The notes below the pieces were generated by a model, which was not told the origin of the DNA, made no database searches, and was given only the letters and a program-made list of their open reading frames with translations. Positions 17,286 through 25,677 of a DNA stretch of 64,000 nucleotides are shown here, piece by piece. Made by a program: the position numbers and the translations under genes. Source of the stretch: Neorhizobium sp. NCHU2750 (GTDB lineage Bacteria > Pseudomonadota > Alphaproteobacteria > Rhizobiales > Rhizobiaceae); assembly GCF_003597675.1 (NCBI RefSeq), contig NZ_CP030827.1, positions 682,001-746,000 of the forward strand. The letters run 5' to 3'. Position 1 is the stretch's first letter. Each line of letters starts with the position of its first letter.

Positions 17286-18293
17286 ATGCAAAATCCCGTT
17301 ACCGTCGAAGTGACCCGTGGCAAACTCGTCGAAAGCCGGCATCGGGGATTGGGCGTCGTGGTTGATGGTGCCGGCAAGACCGTCTTTTCCTTCGGCGATG
17401 CCGATGCCGGCGTGTTCCCGCGCTCCTCCTGCAAGGCGATGCAGGCGCTGCCGCTCGTCGAAAGCGGTGCTGCCGACGCCTATGGCTTCGGGAATGCCGA
17501 GCTCGCCTTTTCCTGCGCCTCCCATTCCGGCGAGGATCGCCATGTCGAGATGGCGAAATCCATGCTGGCGAAGGCCGGTCGCGATGTCTCGGCGCTCGAA
17601 TGCGGTGCCCACTGGTCGTCGGAACAGTCGGTGCTCATCCATCAGGCCCGCACCATCGACAGGCCGACCGCGCTTCACAACAACTGTTCCGGCAAACATT
17701 CCGGCTTCATCTGCGCTTGCGTCCATTCCGGCACGCCGGTCGAAAACTATGTCGGCTATGACCATCCGCTGCAGCGCGAGATCTGCGATGTGATGGGCAG
17801 CCTCACCGGCGCGATACTGGGCGAGGACAATTGCGGCACCGATGGCTGTTCGATCCCGACCTATGCCGTGCCGCTGCGAGGCCTCGCCCATGGTTTTGCG
17901 AAAATGCTGACTGGCGAAGGCCTGTCTGCCTCGCGTGCGAAAGCCTCGCGCCGGCTGATCGATGCCTGCATGGCCGAGCCCTTCTATGTCGCCGGCACCG
18001 GCCGCGCCTGCACGAAACTGATGGAGCTCGCGCCCGGCAAGATCTTTGCCAAGACTGGCGCCGAAGGCGTGTTCGTCGCAGCCCTTCCCGACCAGGGGCT
18101 CGCCATGGCGGTCAAATGCGAGGATGGTACCACCCGTGCCGCCGAGGCGATGATCTTCGCCCTGATTGCCCGCTATTTCGAAAAGGGCGGCGAGATCGAG
18201 ACGAAGCTGATGGCCATGGCTAACCGCCAGATGAAGAACTGGAACGGGATCCATGTCGGCGATGTACGCGTCACCGACGCGATGTTCGCCTGA
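17286..18293 (+). CDS. L-asparaginase, R. etli ReAV type (PF06089)
   Basis: The 335-residue enzyme hydrolyses asparagine to aspartate and ammonia. It belongs to the class known from Rhizobium etli, which is unrelated in sequence to E. coli asparaginases. Family residues visible are RSSCK (Ser47/Ser48/Lys50), SCASHSGE, NCSGKHSG, DNCGTDGCS and GRACTKLM; the serine-lysine pairs and the cysteine-bound zinc site of ReAV fall in these segments. AGGA lies six bases before the ATG. It is 33 bp upstream of a GST gene in the same direction, so the two may be cotranscribed. It is probably cytoplasmic, as no signal peptide is present. Confidence 0.9.
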   Translation: MQNPVTVEVTRGKLVESRHRGLGVVVDGAGKTVFSFGDADAGVFPRSSCKAMQALPLVESGAADAYGFGNAELAFSCASHSGEDRHVEMAKSMLAKAGRDVSALECGAHWSSEQSVLIHQARTIDRPTALHNNCSGKHSGFICACVHSGTPVENYVGYDHPLQREICDVMGSLTGAILGEDNCGTDGCSIPTYAVPLRGLAHGFAKMLTGEGLSASRAKASRRLIDACMAEPFYVAGTGRACTKLMELAPGKIFAKTGAEGVFVAALPDQGLAMAVKCEDGTTRAAEAMIFALIARYFEKGGEIETKLMAMANRQMKNWNGIHVGDVRVTDAMFA

Positions 18294-18326
18294 TCGTCAT
18301 TCTTTTTCATAGCAAGGGCTTTTTCG

Positions 18327-18953
18327 ATGCTGACACTCTACATCACTCCCGGCACCTGCTCGCGCGCCAGCCATATCGCGCTGGCCGAATCCGGACTGCC
18401 TTACGCCGTCTCGCGCATCAGCTTCGCCGATGGCGGCCAGCGCTCGGAAAGCTACCTGAAGATCAACCCGAAAGGTCGCGTGCCGGCTCTTGTTACCGAC
18501 AAGGGCGTGCTGACGGAAACGGTGGCACTGCTTGCCTATATCGCCAGCCTCGTGCCGGAAAAGCATCTGGCGCCGCTTGCCGATCCCTTCCTGTTTGCGA
18601 AGATGCAGGCCTTCAACGCCTATCTGGCCTCGACCGTCCACATCAACCATGCCCATGGCCGGCGCGGCGCCCGCTGGGCCGATGACGAGACTTCGCATGC
18701 CGACATGATCCGCAAGGTGCCGCAGACCATGCGTGATGCCTTCGTGCTGATCGAAAACGGTTTCCTCGAAGGACCCTATGTGCTGGGCGAAACCTATTCG
18801 GTGGCCGACGCCTATCTGTTCGTGATGGCCGGCTGGCTCGAAAGCGATCATGTCGATATCGCCGAATTCCCGCGCGTCCATGCCCATTACAGGATGATGC
18901 TGGAACGCCCCGCGGTGCAGCGGGCACTGGCCGAGGAGAAGGAGGCGGCCTGA
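18327..18953 (+). CDS. Glutathione S-transferase, bacterial beta-like
   Basis: The 208-residue protein has a thioredoxin-fold N-terminal domain with TPGTCSRASHIALAESGLPY (GSTA-like, with cysteine and serine near the glutathione site) and NPKGRVPALVTDKGVLTE (the cis-proline VPAL and the glutathione-binding E). An all-helical C-terminal domain with YSVADAYLFV follows. It would conjugate or reduce electrophiles with glutathione in the cytosol. It follows the asparaginase gene by 33 bp and converges on a second GST gene only 19 bp away. The two GSTs are not close duplicates. Confidence 0.88.
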   Translation: MLTLYITPGTCSRASHIALAESGLPYAVSRISFADGGQRSESYLKINPKGRVPALVTDKGVLTETVALLAYIASLVPEKHLAPLADPFLFAKMQAFNAYLASTVHINHAHGRRGARWADDETSHADMIRKVPQTMRDAFVLIENGFLEGPYVLGETYSVADAYLFVMAGWLESDHVDIAEFPRVHAHYRMMLERPAVQRALAEEKEAA

Positions 18954-18972
18954 GGGCCGCCCTGCATAACTA

Positions 18973-19620
18973 TCAAGCCGGTTCGGCGTTGCGCTTGGCC
19001 CACATCGACTGGTAGGCCGGGCGGTGGGTGCAGGCCTCGTACCAGGCCTTCAGCGACGGGCGGGCATCGAAGAGCGGATGATAGCCGCGCGCATAGCGCA
19101 GGATCTCGATGACGTTGATATCGGCGGCGGTAAAGCGGTCACCGACCATGTAATGCGTCGTCACCAGATGCTTTTCCAGGACGTCGAACGGACGCACGAG
19201 GGCCGCAGCCGCATCGTCGATCGCAGCGATCCCTTCCGGCGTATCGCCCTTGGTCGACTGGATCTTCAATGCCGGCGTCTCGATGCTGGTTGCCGCAAAC
19301 AGCGCCCACTGCACCATCTGCGCCGCTTCCTCGATATTCTTCGGGCCGAGATCGCCGCCATATTTGCGGGCGAGATAGATCGAGATGGCGAGCGATTCAT
19401 GCAGCACGAACCCGTCGTCGTCGATGGACGGGATCGAGCCCATCGGGTTGACCGCCAGGAACTCGTCCGAGCGCGTATGCACCGGGCAGCCGGGAGCCGA
19501 AGTATCGGGCAGGCGATAGGCTTGGATGATCGGAATATGCTCGAAGGGCAGGCCGATTTCCTCGACGAGCCAGAGCGGCCGTGTCGCGCGCGAACGATAA
19601 ACCCCGTAGATCTTCAGCAT
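18973..19620 (-). CDS. Glutathione S-transferase family protein
   Basis: The 215-residue protein has the N-terminal thioredoxin-like domain (LKIYGVYRSRATRPLWLVEE) and the glutathione-binding part NPMGSIPSIDDDGFVLHESLAI. The C-terminal helices contain RFTAADINVIEILRYARGY. The start at 19620 is chosen because GGAG lies ten bases upstream and the fold begins there; the open frame continues to 19701. Its substrate is unknown. It is convergent with the GST at 18327 and divergent from parDE. Confidence 0.88.
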   Translation of the reverse strand: MLKIYGVYRSRATRPLWLVEEIGLPFEHIPIIQAYRLPDTSAPGCPVHTRSDEFLAVNPMGSIPSIDDDGFVLHESLAISIYLARKYGGDLGPKNIEEAAQMVQWALFAATSIETPALKIQSTKGDTPEGIAAIDDAAAALVRPFDVLEKHLVTTHYMVGDRFTAADINVIEILRYARGYHPLFDARPSLKAWYEACTHRPAYQSMWAKRNAEPA

Positions 19621-19719
19621 GGCAGTCTCCATTGATTTCGTCGCGAAGCTAAACAGGTTCCGTGACGAACGGAAGATCAACCGCCATTGGACGACCATCA
19701 AAGTTTTCGATAGGATTTA

Positions 19720-19734
19720 ATCGTGTCGGACGAT
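19720..19734. promoter_or_regulatory. Candidate ParD operator
   Basis: ATCGT-GTCGG-ACGAT is a 15 bp dyad that ends 16 bp before the parD start and just before the AAAGGAG ribosome binding site. Its position fits autorepression by the ParD-ParE complex. Confidence 0.35.
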
Positions 19735-19750
19735 CTAAAGGAGAACACCC

Positions 19751-20038
19751 ATGCGCACCACGCAGTCGCTCAGCATCACCCTTCCGATCGAAATGGCCGA
19801 GATGGTCAAGGCCAAGGTCGCCTCCGGTGAATATGCCTCCGAAAGCGAAGTCATCCGCGAAGGCCTGCGCACCCTGCTCGCCCGCGATGCGGCGATCGAG
19901 AAATGGCTGGTGGAGGAGGTCGTGCCGACGATGAAAGAGATGGAGGAACACCCGGAGCGGCTGCTTACGCCGGAAGAGGTCGATAGAAGGCTTGATGCCA
20001 GAATGGCCGTACTTGTCGCGGAGCGGCGAAAGTCATGA
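19751..20038 (+). CDS. parD: ParD-family antitoxin
   Basis: The 95-residue ribbon-helix-helix protein begins TTQSLSITLPIEMAEMVKAK, then GEYASESEVIREGLRTLLARD. This is the classic ParD DNA-binding region, and an acidic/basic C-terminal helix for binding ParE follows. AAAGGAG lies upstream of the ATG. The stop overlaps the toxin gene (ATGA at 20035). A dyad at 19720-19734 may be its operator. Confidence 0.92.
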   Translation: MRTTQSLSITLPIEMAEMVKAKVASGEYASESEVIREGLRTLLARDAAIEKWLVEEVVPTMKEMEEHPERLLTPEEVDRRLDARMAVLVAERRKS

Positions 20039-20352
20039 GTTACAAGGTCGTCTTCTCGCCTGCTGCAAGTGATGACCTGGAAGATCTTTATATTTACCTC
20101 GCGATCGAAATGGGAATTGAGCCCGCCCGAGAATATGTCGGGAAAATCAAAGCCTATTGCCTGGGCTTTTCGACCTTCCCGCAGCGCGGTGTCTTGCGAG
20201 ACGACATATGGTACGGCCTGCGCCTTGTCGGATATCGGCGACGGGCCACGATTGCCTTTCAGGTCAGAGGCGATGTTGTTCGTATCCTTCGCATCTACCA
20301 CCGCGGCCGCGATATCGATCCCGATGACTATTCTTCAGGATCCGAATCCTAA
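20035..20352 (+). CDS. parE: ParE-family toxin
   Basis: The 105-residue protein matches the RelE/ParE family: YKVVFSPAASDDLEDLYIYLA, EYVGKIKAYCLGFSTFPQRG, and the C-terminal YRRRATIAFQVRGDVVRILRIYHRGRD. ParE relatives poison DNA gyrase. It is coupled to parD by ATGA. Its last four bases overlap the 3' end of the convergent Tat-exported protein gene, so the two genes share their stop region and there is no terminator between them. Confidence 0.9.
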   Translation: MSYKVVFSPAASDDLEDLYIYLAIEMGIEPAREYVGKIKAYCLGFSTFPQRGVLRDDIWYGLRLVGYRRRATIAFQVRGDVVRILRIYHRGRDIDPDDYSSGSES

Positions 20353-21722
20353 CTCACCCGGTTGTTCTCGATCGTCAGATGGCCGAACGCCTGCGCCCCT
20401 GCCTTCGCAAGGTCCCCGGTCGCCGCATCGCGCCAGCGATAGCCGATAATGCCGCCGCGCGTTGCCGACTGAAAGATGTTGTTGGCGATGATCACATCGC
20501 CCGAACCCTCCACCACCGTCACCGCGCAGCCGACGCCCGCCTGGCGGATGATATTGCCGGTCGCCGTCACATTGCGCAGATAGGGTCCAAAGCCGAGCGC
20601 CAGCCCGGCATAGGGCGCATTCTCGATCACATTGCCGCTCACTGCCGTATCCGCTTCCGCACTGATGCCGACACCGAAGATCGGATCGTCCACCGTATAG
20701 GGGCCGGAAAGGCGCAGATTGCGGACGATATTGCCGGCAACCGTCGCCAGCCGTCCTCCCGCGTTGAAATTGACGACCGATATCCCGTTTGCCGCGCCGT
20801 CGACGAGATTGCCGGAAATCACCGCGCCTTCGAAGGAAAATTCCGCATAGATCGCCGTCTCGCCCGAGGCGATGCAGTGGTTGTCGGTAATGATGGCATT
20901 GGAGGCACTGTTGGCACGGATGGCGGAAAAGGCGCTCTCCGAAACTTGGTTGCCCGATACGGTCACGTCGTCGGCGCGATAGAGATTGATCGCATTGCCA
21001 TATTGGCCGGTGCCGCCGGAGGAGGCGCCTGTGCTGGATATGCGGTTGCCGGACACGATCGTCCCGTCATGGCCCTTCTCCCAGCGATGGATGAGGATGC
21101 CGCCATCGCCGCAAGCCGAGACGATGTTATTCGCAACCGACAGGCTGCTGCTCTGAACTGCATAGAGCGCATAGTCTTTGGCACGCAGGATATGGCATCG
21201 CTCGATCCGCCCGCCGCATCCTTCAAGCCGCAATCCGCTTGCGCCCGAATTCGTCACTTCGCAGTCCTCGATCGCAAGGTTCGCGACGTTGCGAAACTGG
21301 ATAAGTCCCGCCGTGTCTCCGGCAATCGGTCGATTGACACCGTCGAACACTAGCCCGGCCAGCACGGTGCGCTGCACGTCGCGGGCCTCAAGCAGCGGTT
21401 CGGATCCCGCCTGGACGAGCCGCGACGCGCCGGCAATACCGCTCAGCCTTGCGCCGTCCGGCAGCATCAGGCCCGAGACCGGGTAGTCGCCGGGCGGCAG
21501 GAAGACGGGCAGGTTCTGCCGCGCGGCATCGGCGATCAGCCGTTCCAGCTTGCGCTGCATGGCGCTGCCGCCGCCGGGCTTCACGCCGTGGGTTCCGGCA
21601 TCGATCGCCCCGCGCAGACCGGTGCCGGAAATCGCGGGCGATTGGGCATTGCCGGAACGTGGAACTGCCACGGCTACCGCCGTTCCGCAAAGGCTGGCCA
21701 GCAGCGCCCGTCTCGAAATCAT
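20349..21722 (-). CDS. Tat-exported right-handed beta-helix protein (TIGR03808-like)
   Basis: The 457-residue protein starts with a twin-arginine signal (ISRRALLASLCGTAVAVAV), so it is exported folded. A pectate-lyase-like N-terminal part (HGVKPGGGSAMQRKLERL; FLPPGDYPVSGL) is followed by many short repeats of the type SGNxI/ITDNxC. These build a parallel beta-helix, as in polysaccharide lyases and epimerases. It resembles the rhizobial family TIGR03808, of unknown function. The ATG at 21722 has GGGAGAA upstream; the frame opens at 21743. Polysaccharide binding or cleavage is inferred from the fold only. Confidence 0.85.
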   Translation of the reverse strand: MISRRALLASLCGTAVAVAVPRSGNAQSPAISGTGLRGAIDAGTHGVKPGGGSAMQRKLERLIADAARQNLPVFLPPGDYPVSGLMLPDGARLSGIAGASRLVQAGSEPLLEARDVQRTVLAGLVFDGVNRPIAGDTAGLIQFRNVANLAIEDCEVTNSGASGLRLEGCGGRIERCHILRAKDYALYAVQSSSLSVANNIVSACGDGGILIHRWEKGHDGTIVSGNRISSTGASSGGTGQYGNAINLYRADDVTVSGNQVSESAFSAIRANSASNAIITDNHCIASGETAIYAEFSFEGAVISGNLVDGAANGISVVNFNAGGRLATVAGNIVRNLRLSGPYTVDDPIFGVGISAEADTAVSGNVIENAPYAGLALGFGPYLRNVTATGNIIRQAGVGCAVTVVEGSGDVIIANNIFQSATRGGIIGYRWRDAATGDLAKAGAQAFGHLTIENNRVS

Positions 21723-21937
21723 CCAGTTTTCTCCCGCCTTCAATAAAAGATTTTCTATGGCAGTATCTTTGATCGGGTTGCATCATAATTCTTTGCGCGT
21801 CCGGGTAAAAACTTTGCCATCATCTGCACATCGACTGTATTCGCCTCCACTTTAAGCAAGATGAAGGGATTGTGTCCTAAGGTGCGCGGCGAAGGGGAAT
21901 GAAATTCCTGGACGTTTCGGGGGCTCGGAGGCGGACA

Positions 21938-23443
21938 ATGATAGGTCCTGCAATGATTGGCACGGCGCTGGGGACGCCGCTGCAGACGCTTGAAGATTTG
22001 ACGGATCGATTGCGACGCGTCTCGCTGGAAAACGCCATCGCGCCCGAACTGACCGAGGCGCTGAAGGAACTGACCGGTCTGAGGCTTCTCGACCAGTTGG
22101 GCGATTTCATTTCGATCAAGGATCGGCAGGGCCGTTACCTTTTTACCAATCAGTCCGCTTGTCGCGTCGTCGGCATCGATGACTGTTCGGTTCTTTCCGG
22201 CAGGACCGATTTCGATTTTCTACCGCGTGCCAGCGCCGAGCAGGTCTCGGATCTGGAGCGGCAGGTGGTCGAAACCGGCTCTCCCATCGAGAAGAGGGAG
22301 GAGCGGCTGGCCTTCAACGATGGCCGGATGCTCTGGCTTTCCATCTCCAAGACCGCGTTGCGGAATGGCGCCGGGGATATTGTCGGCATCGTCACCGTCG
22401 CGCGCGACATTACCGAGCGCAAGCGGCAGGAACAGTTGCGCCATGGCCATGCCCGCTTGTTGGAAATGATCGCCCGCGGCCAGCCCCTGACGGCGGTCCT
22501 CGATGCGCTTGTGCTTCTTGTCGAGGCGCAACTGAGCGACATCAGGGGTGCAGTCATGCTGCTGGAAGAGGGCGGAACGCACCTGACGGGCGGCATTGCC
22601 CCAAGTCTGCCCCCCGCCTATGTCGCATTGATTGATGGTATCGAGATCGGAGCCTCGCGAGGCTCCTGTGGCACGGCGGCATGGCGCCGCGAGGCTGTTC
22701 TTGTCGAGGATGTCCAGAGCAACCCGCTCTGGGAGGATTTTCGCGAACTCGGCACGCTGTTCGGCTTCCGCTCCTGCTGGTCCACGCCGATCATCGGTGC
22801 CGAAGCGCATGTGCTTGGCACATTCGCGCTCTATTCGTCGTCGGTCCGTGCGCCGACGGCGCCGGAACTGGAACTGATGAACATGGCGACCGACCTTGCC
22901 GGCATCGCCATCGAGCGCGCCGAGAGCGAGCGCCGCATCCGCCATCTGGCGCATCATGATCCGCTGACGGGCCTGCCCAACCGGACGCTGTTCTGGAGCC
23001 AGTTCAATCGCAGCCTGCACGAGGCCAGACGGGAAAACCGCAAGGTCACCGTGGCCTATATCGACCTCGATAATTTCAAGTCGATCAACGATACGCTCGG
23101 TCACGCAGCCGGCGATCACGTTCTCAAGGTGCTGGCCGACCGCATGGCGCGCTGCATCCGCGCCAGCGATCTCATCGTCCGGCTGGGCGGTGACGAATTC
23201 GCCATCGTCTTCTCTAATCCCGATGGTGACAGGAGCGGCGTGCTGCGCCGGCTGGACAAGCTGCGTGGCGTGATTGCCGAGCCCGTCTGGGCAGAGGGAA
23301 CGAGCGTCGAGGCGACCTGCAGCATGGGCGTCGCCTTCTATCCGGAGGACGGCGAGCTTGCCGAGGATCTGCTCGCCAGCGCCGATCACGCCATGTACGA
23401 ATCGAAGGAACTGGGGCGCGATCGGCTGACCGTCTGCGCCTGA
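21938..23443 (+). CDS. PAS-GAF-GGDEF diguanylate cyclase
   Basis: The 501-residue soluble protein has a PAS domain (about residues 65-175, ending GIVTVARDITERKRQ) and a GAF domain (about 180-330, with SRGSCGTAAWRREAVLVEDV, typical of GAF next to PAS). A GGDEF domain follows (about 345-501): HDPLTGLPNRTLF, YIDLDNFKSINDTLGH and an intact GGDEF. It should make c-di-GMP in response to a small ligand or light/redox signal; the PAS cofactor is not evident. The ATG at 21938 is preferred because GGAGGCGGACA precedes it; an ATG at 21899 lacks proper spacing. It is monocistronic and convergent with a MarR gene. Confidence 0.88.
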   Translation: MIGPAMIGTALGTPLQTLEDLTDRLRRVSLENAIAPELTEALKELTGLRLLDQLGDFISIKDRQGRYLFTNQSACRVVGIDDCSVLSGRTDFDFLPRASAEQVSDLERQVVETGSPIEKREERLAFNDGRMLWLSISKTALRNGAGDIVGIVTVARDITERKRQEQLRHGHARLLEMIARGQPLTAVLDALVLLVEAQLSDIRGAVMLLEEGGTHLTGGIAPSLPPAYVALIDGIEIGASRGSCGTAAWRREAVLVEDVQSNPLWEDFRELGTLFGFRSCWSTPIIGAEAHVLGTFALYSSSVRAPTAPELELMNMATDLAGIAIERAESERRIRHLAHHDPLTGLPNRTLFWSQFNRSLHEARRENRKVTVAYIDLDNFKSINDTLGHAAGDHVLKVLADRMARCIRASDLIVRLGGDEFAIVFSNPDGDRSGVLRRLDKLRGVIAEPVWAEGTSVEATCSMGVAFYPEDGELAEDLLASADHAMYESKELGRDRLTVCA

Positions 23444-23447
23444 AGGT

Positions 23448-23984
23448 CTACGATGCCGTGGCGAGGCTGCGCATAGCGGCAGCCCCTTGCGACTTTTCGC
23501 TGGGATAGGTCTCCTCGAACTTGCTGACGAACTTGTCGAACAGCACGGCGAAGGCGGCAAGGTCGTCCTCGCCCCAGCCGTCCAGCATTTCGGCCAGAAG
23601 GCGCCTCTTGGTCTCCTCGAACTTACCCATCAGCTCGTCGCCGAGTTCGGTGCGCACGACGATCGAGCGGCGCCCATCGGCTTGCGAGGCGGCGCGTCGC
23701 AATATCCCTTGTGCCACCAGTTCGGCCACGATCCGGCTGCCGCGCGAAGGGTCGAGCCGCATCACGTCGGCGATCGCTCCCACCGTCACCTCGCCGTCGA
23801 TCCGGCTCATCGCCCTCAAGGCATCGAGATGCGAAATCTCCAGGCTCGGTGCGAGACTGTCGACCAGCGTGCGGCTGATGACCCGCCGGCCGATCATCAG
23901 GCGCATTCGTCCCATGACCTCGCTGATATGGTCTATATCAGCGGCAGCTTTGGCGGAACGGGTCTCGGAAATCGTCTGTGTCAT
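23448..23984 (-). CDS. MarR-family transcriptional regulator
   Basis: The 178-residue winged-helix regulator shows LEISHLDALRAMSRIDGEVTVGAIADVM, then LDPSRGSRIVAELVAQGILRRAASQADGRRSIV, which is the recognition helix and wing of MarR. It is divergent from an MFS drug pump 118 bp away. The shared spacer holds two copies of AATTATATGC, one within a promoter-like element. This arrangement suggests that it represses the pump and itself, with derepression by a pump substrate. The start at 23984 is the first plausible family start; the frame opens at 24020. Confidence 0.9.
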   Translation of the reverse strand: MTQTISETRSAKAAADIDHISEVMGRMRLMIGRRVISRTLVDSLAPSLEISHLDALRAMSRIDGEVTVGAIADVMRLDPSRGSRIVAELVAQGILRRAASQADGRRSIVVRTELGDELMGKFEETKRRLLAEMLDGWGEDDLAAFAVLFDKFVSKFEETYPSEKSQGAAAMRSLATAS

Positions 23985-24021
23985 GACGAACGACAATAGC
24001 AGAGCTATCGGCACGGGCAAG

Positions 24022-24079
24022 AATTATATGCCGTAAACATTGGAGTGCGATTGACAATTATATGCTGAAGGCACATAAG
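24022..24079 (+). promoter_or_regulatory. MarR/MFS divergent promoter with direct repeats
   Basis: AATTATATGC occurs at 24022-24031 and again at 24056-24065. TTGACA at 24051-24056 and CATAAG at 24074-24079 are 17 bases apart and read towards the MFS gene. The second repeat lies between the -35 and -10 elements, a classic place for repressor binding. Confidence 0.55.
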
Positions 24080-24102
24080 TTCGTCTTCACATTGGATTTG
24101 TC

Positions 24103-25638
24103 ATGACCCCTCCCACGCCTCCCGTCGTACCGCTGGTTTCCGATCCCCGCCAGCGGCTCATCGTCTTCTGCTTCCTGATGGCGGCCTTGTTCATGGCGAC
24201 GCTCGACAACCAGATCGTCGCGACCGCGCTTCCGACCATTGTCGGCGAATTCGGCCAGATGGAGCGTTTCGGCTGGGTCAGTTCCGCCTTCCTCTTGGCG
24301 ACGAGCTCCGTCATGCCGATCTACGGCAAGCTCGGTGATCTCTTCGGCCGCAAATATGTCATGCTGGCGGCGATCATCATCTTCACGCTCGGCTCGCTGG
24401 CCTGCGGCTTTGCCTGGTCGATGGACAGCCTGATTGCCGCGCGTGTCCTCCAGGGGCTGGGCGGCGGCGGCATCATGGTGTCGATCTTCTCCATCAATGC
24501 CGATCTCTTCGAGCCGCGCGAACGCGCCAAGTACCAGAGCTACTCCAGCCTGATGATCATGGCTTCGGGCAGCCTCGGGCCGGTGCTCGGCGGCACGCTC
24601 AGCGATCTGTTCGGCTGGCGCTCGATCTTCCTCATCAACCTGCCGCTCGGCGTCATCGTCGTCGGTGGCCTGATCGCCATGCTGCCCTATCGCCGCCCGA
24701 CCCGCCGCCCGAAGATCGATTATGTCGGCGCCGTCGTGCTGGCCACGACGATCACCTGCCTCGTCGCCTTTGCCGACAGCCGCCAGATCTTCGGTTCGCT
24801 CGTAGCGACGGCCTCACTCGCGCTTCTGGCAGGCGGCATCGTCTGCGCCTCGATCTGGGTCTTCGTCGAAAGCCGCGTGCCCGAACCCATCGTGCCGCTC
24901 AAGCTGTTCCGCGATTCGACCTTCCCGCTCTACCTCATCGTCTCGCTCTGCTCCGGCGCCGTCGGCATTGGCCTCGTCAACTATTATGCGCTCTTCCTGC
25001 AGACCACGACCGGCCTGTCGCCCTCGGTCGCCGGCCTGTTCTTCATCGCGCTGACCGGCGGCATCGTCACCGGCTCGATCTCGGCCGGCCGCCTGATCTC
25101 GATCACCGGCCGCTACAAGCCCTTCACCGTCATGGGGCTGGCGATGAGCTGCGTCATGCTCTTCTGCTTCTCGCGGGTCGGTCACGACGTTTCGCTCTAT
25201 GTCGTGGCGACGATCATGTTCCTGCAGGGGCTCTCGGTCGGCTTCGGCCAGCAGGCGCCGATCATCGGCGTGCAGAATTCCGTGCCGCGCGGCGATATCG
25301 GTGCCGCAACCGGCGCCGTGACGCTGATGCGCATGGGCGGCGCCTCGATCGCGATTTCGCTCTACGGCGCCATCATCGGCACCGCGGTCAAGGCATCGCA
25401 TGTCTCGATCCCCGGCCTTGCCGATATCGAGACGCTGACGCCGAAAATCCTGGCAGGCCTGCCGGAAGCGTCCCGGCAGACCGTTGCCGTGGTCTATCAC
25501 GATGCGTTCTCGCCGCTCTTCGTGACGGCTGCGGCAATCACCGTCATAGGCCTCATCGCCGGCCTCTGCCTGAAGCCGGTCCGGCTTCCGGTGGCAGAAA
25601 CAGCGCCCGCTACAAAGCCGGAAAAGGCCGCCGCCTGA
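24103..25638 (+). CDS. MFS drug efflux transporter, DHA2 (14-TM) type
   Basis: The 511-residue polytopic protein has the DHA2 signatures: the motif LDNQIVATALPTIVGEF at the end of TM1, GKLGDLFGRKYVM (motif A), RVLQGLGGGGIM (motif B), and SGSLGPVLGGTLSDLFGWRSIFLINLPLG (motif C region, quoted in part). Such pumps expel lipophilic drugs or host compounds by proton antiport at the inner membrane. A divergent MarR gene with operator-like repeats suggests substrate-induced expression. No periplasmic adaptor gene (EmrA type) is nearby, so it probably works alone or with a distant partner. Confidence 0.92.
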   Translation: MTPPTPPVVPLVSDPRQRLIVFCFLMAALFMATLDNQIVATALPTIVGEFGQMERFGWVSSAFLLATSSVMPIYGKLGDLFGRKYVMLAAIIIFTLGSLACGFAWSMDSLIAARVLQGLGGGGIMVSIFSINADLFEPRERAKYQSYSSLMIMASGSLGPVLGGTLSDLFGWRSIFLINLPLGVIVVGGLIAMLPYRRPTRRPKIDYVGAVVLATTITCLVAFADSRQIFGSLVATASLALLAGGIVCASIWVFVESRVPEPIVPLKLFRDSTFPLYLIVSLCSGAVGIGLVNYYALFLQTTTGLSPSVAGLFFIALTGGIVTGSISAGRLISITGRYKPFTVMGLAMSCVMLFCFSRVGHDVSLYVVATIMFLQGLSVGFGQQAPIIGVQNSVPRGDIGAATGAVTLMRMGGASIAISLYGAIIGTAVKASHVSIPGLADIETLTPKILAGLPEASRQTVAVVYHDAFSPLFVTAAAITVIGLIAGLCLKPVRLPVAETAPATKPEKAAA

Positions 25639-25677
25639 CATCTCGAAACTTCGGGTTTGACGCCTATCTTGTAAGGC

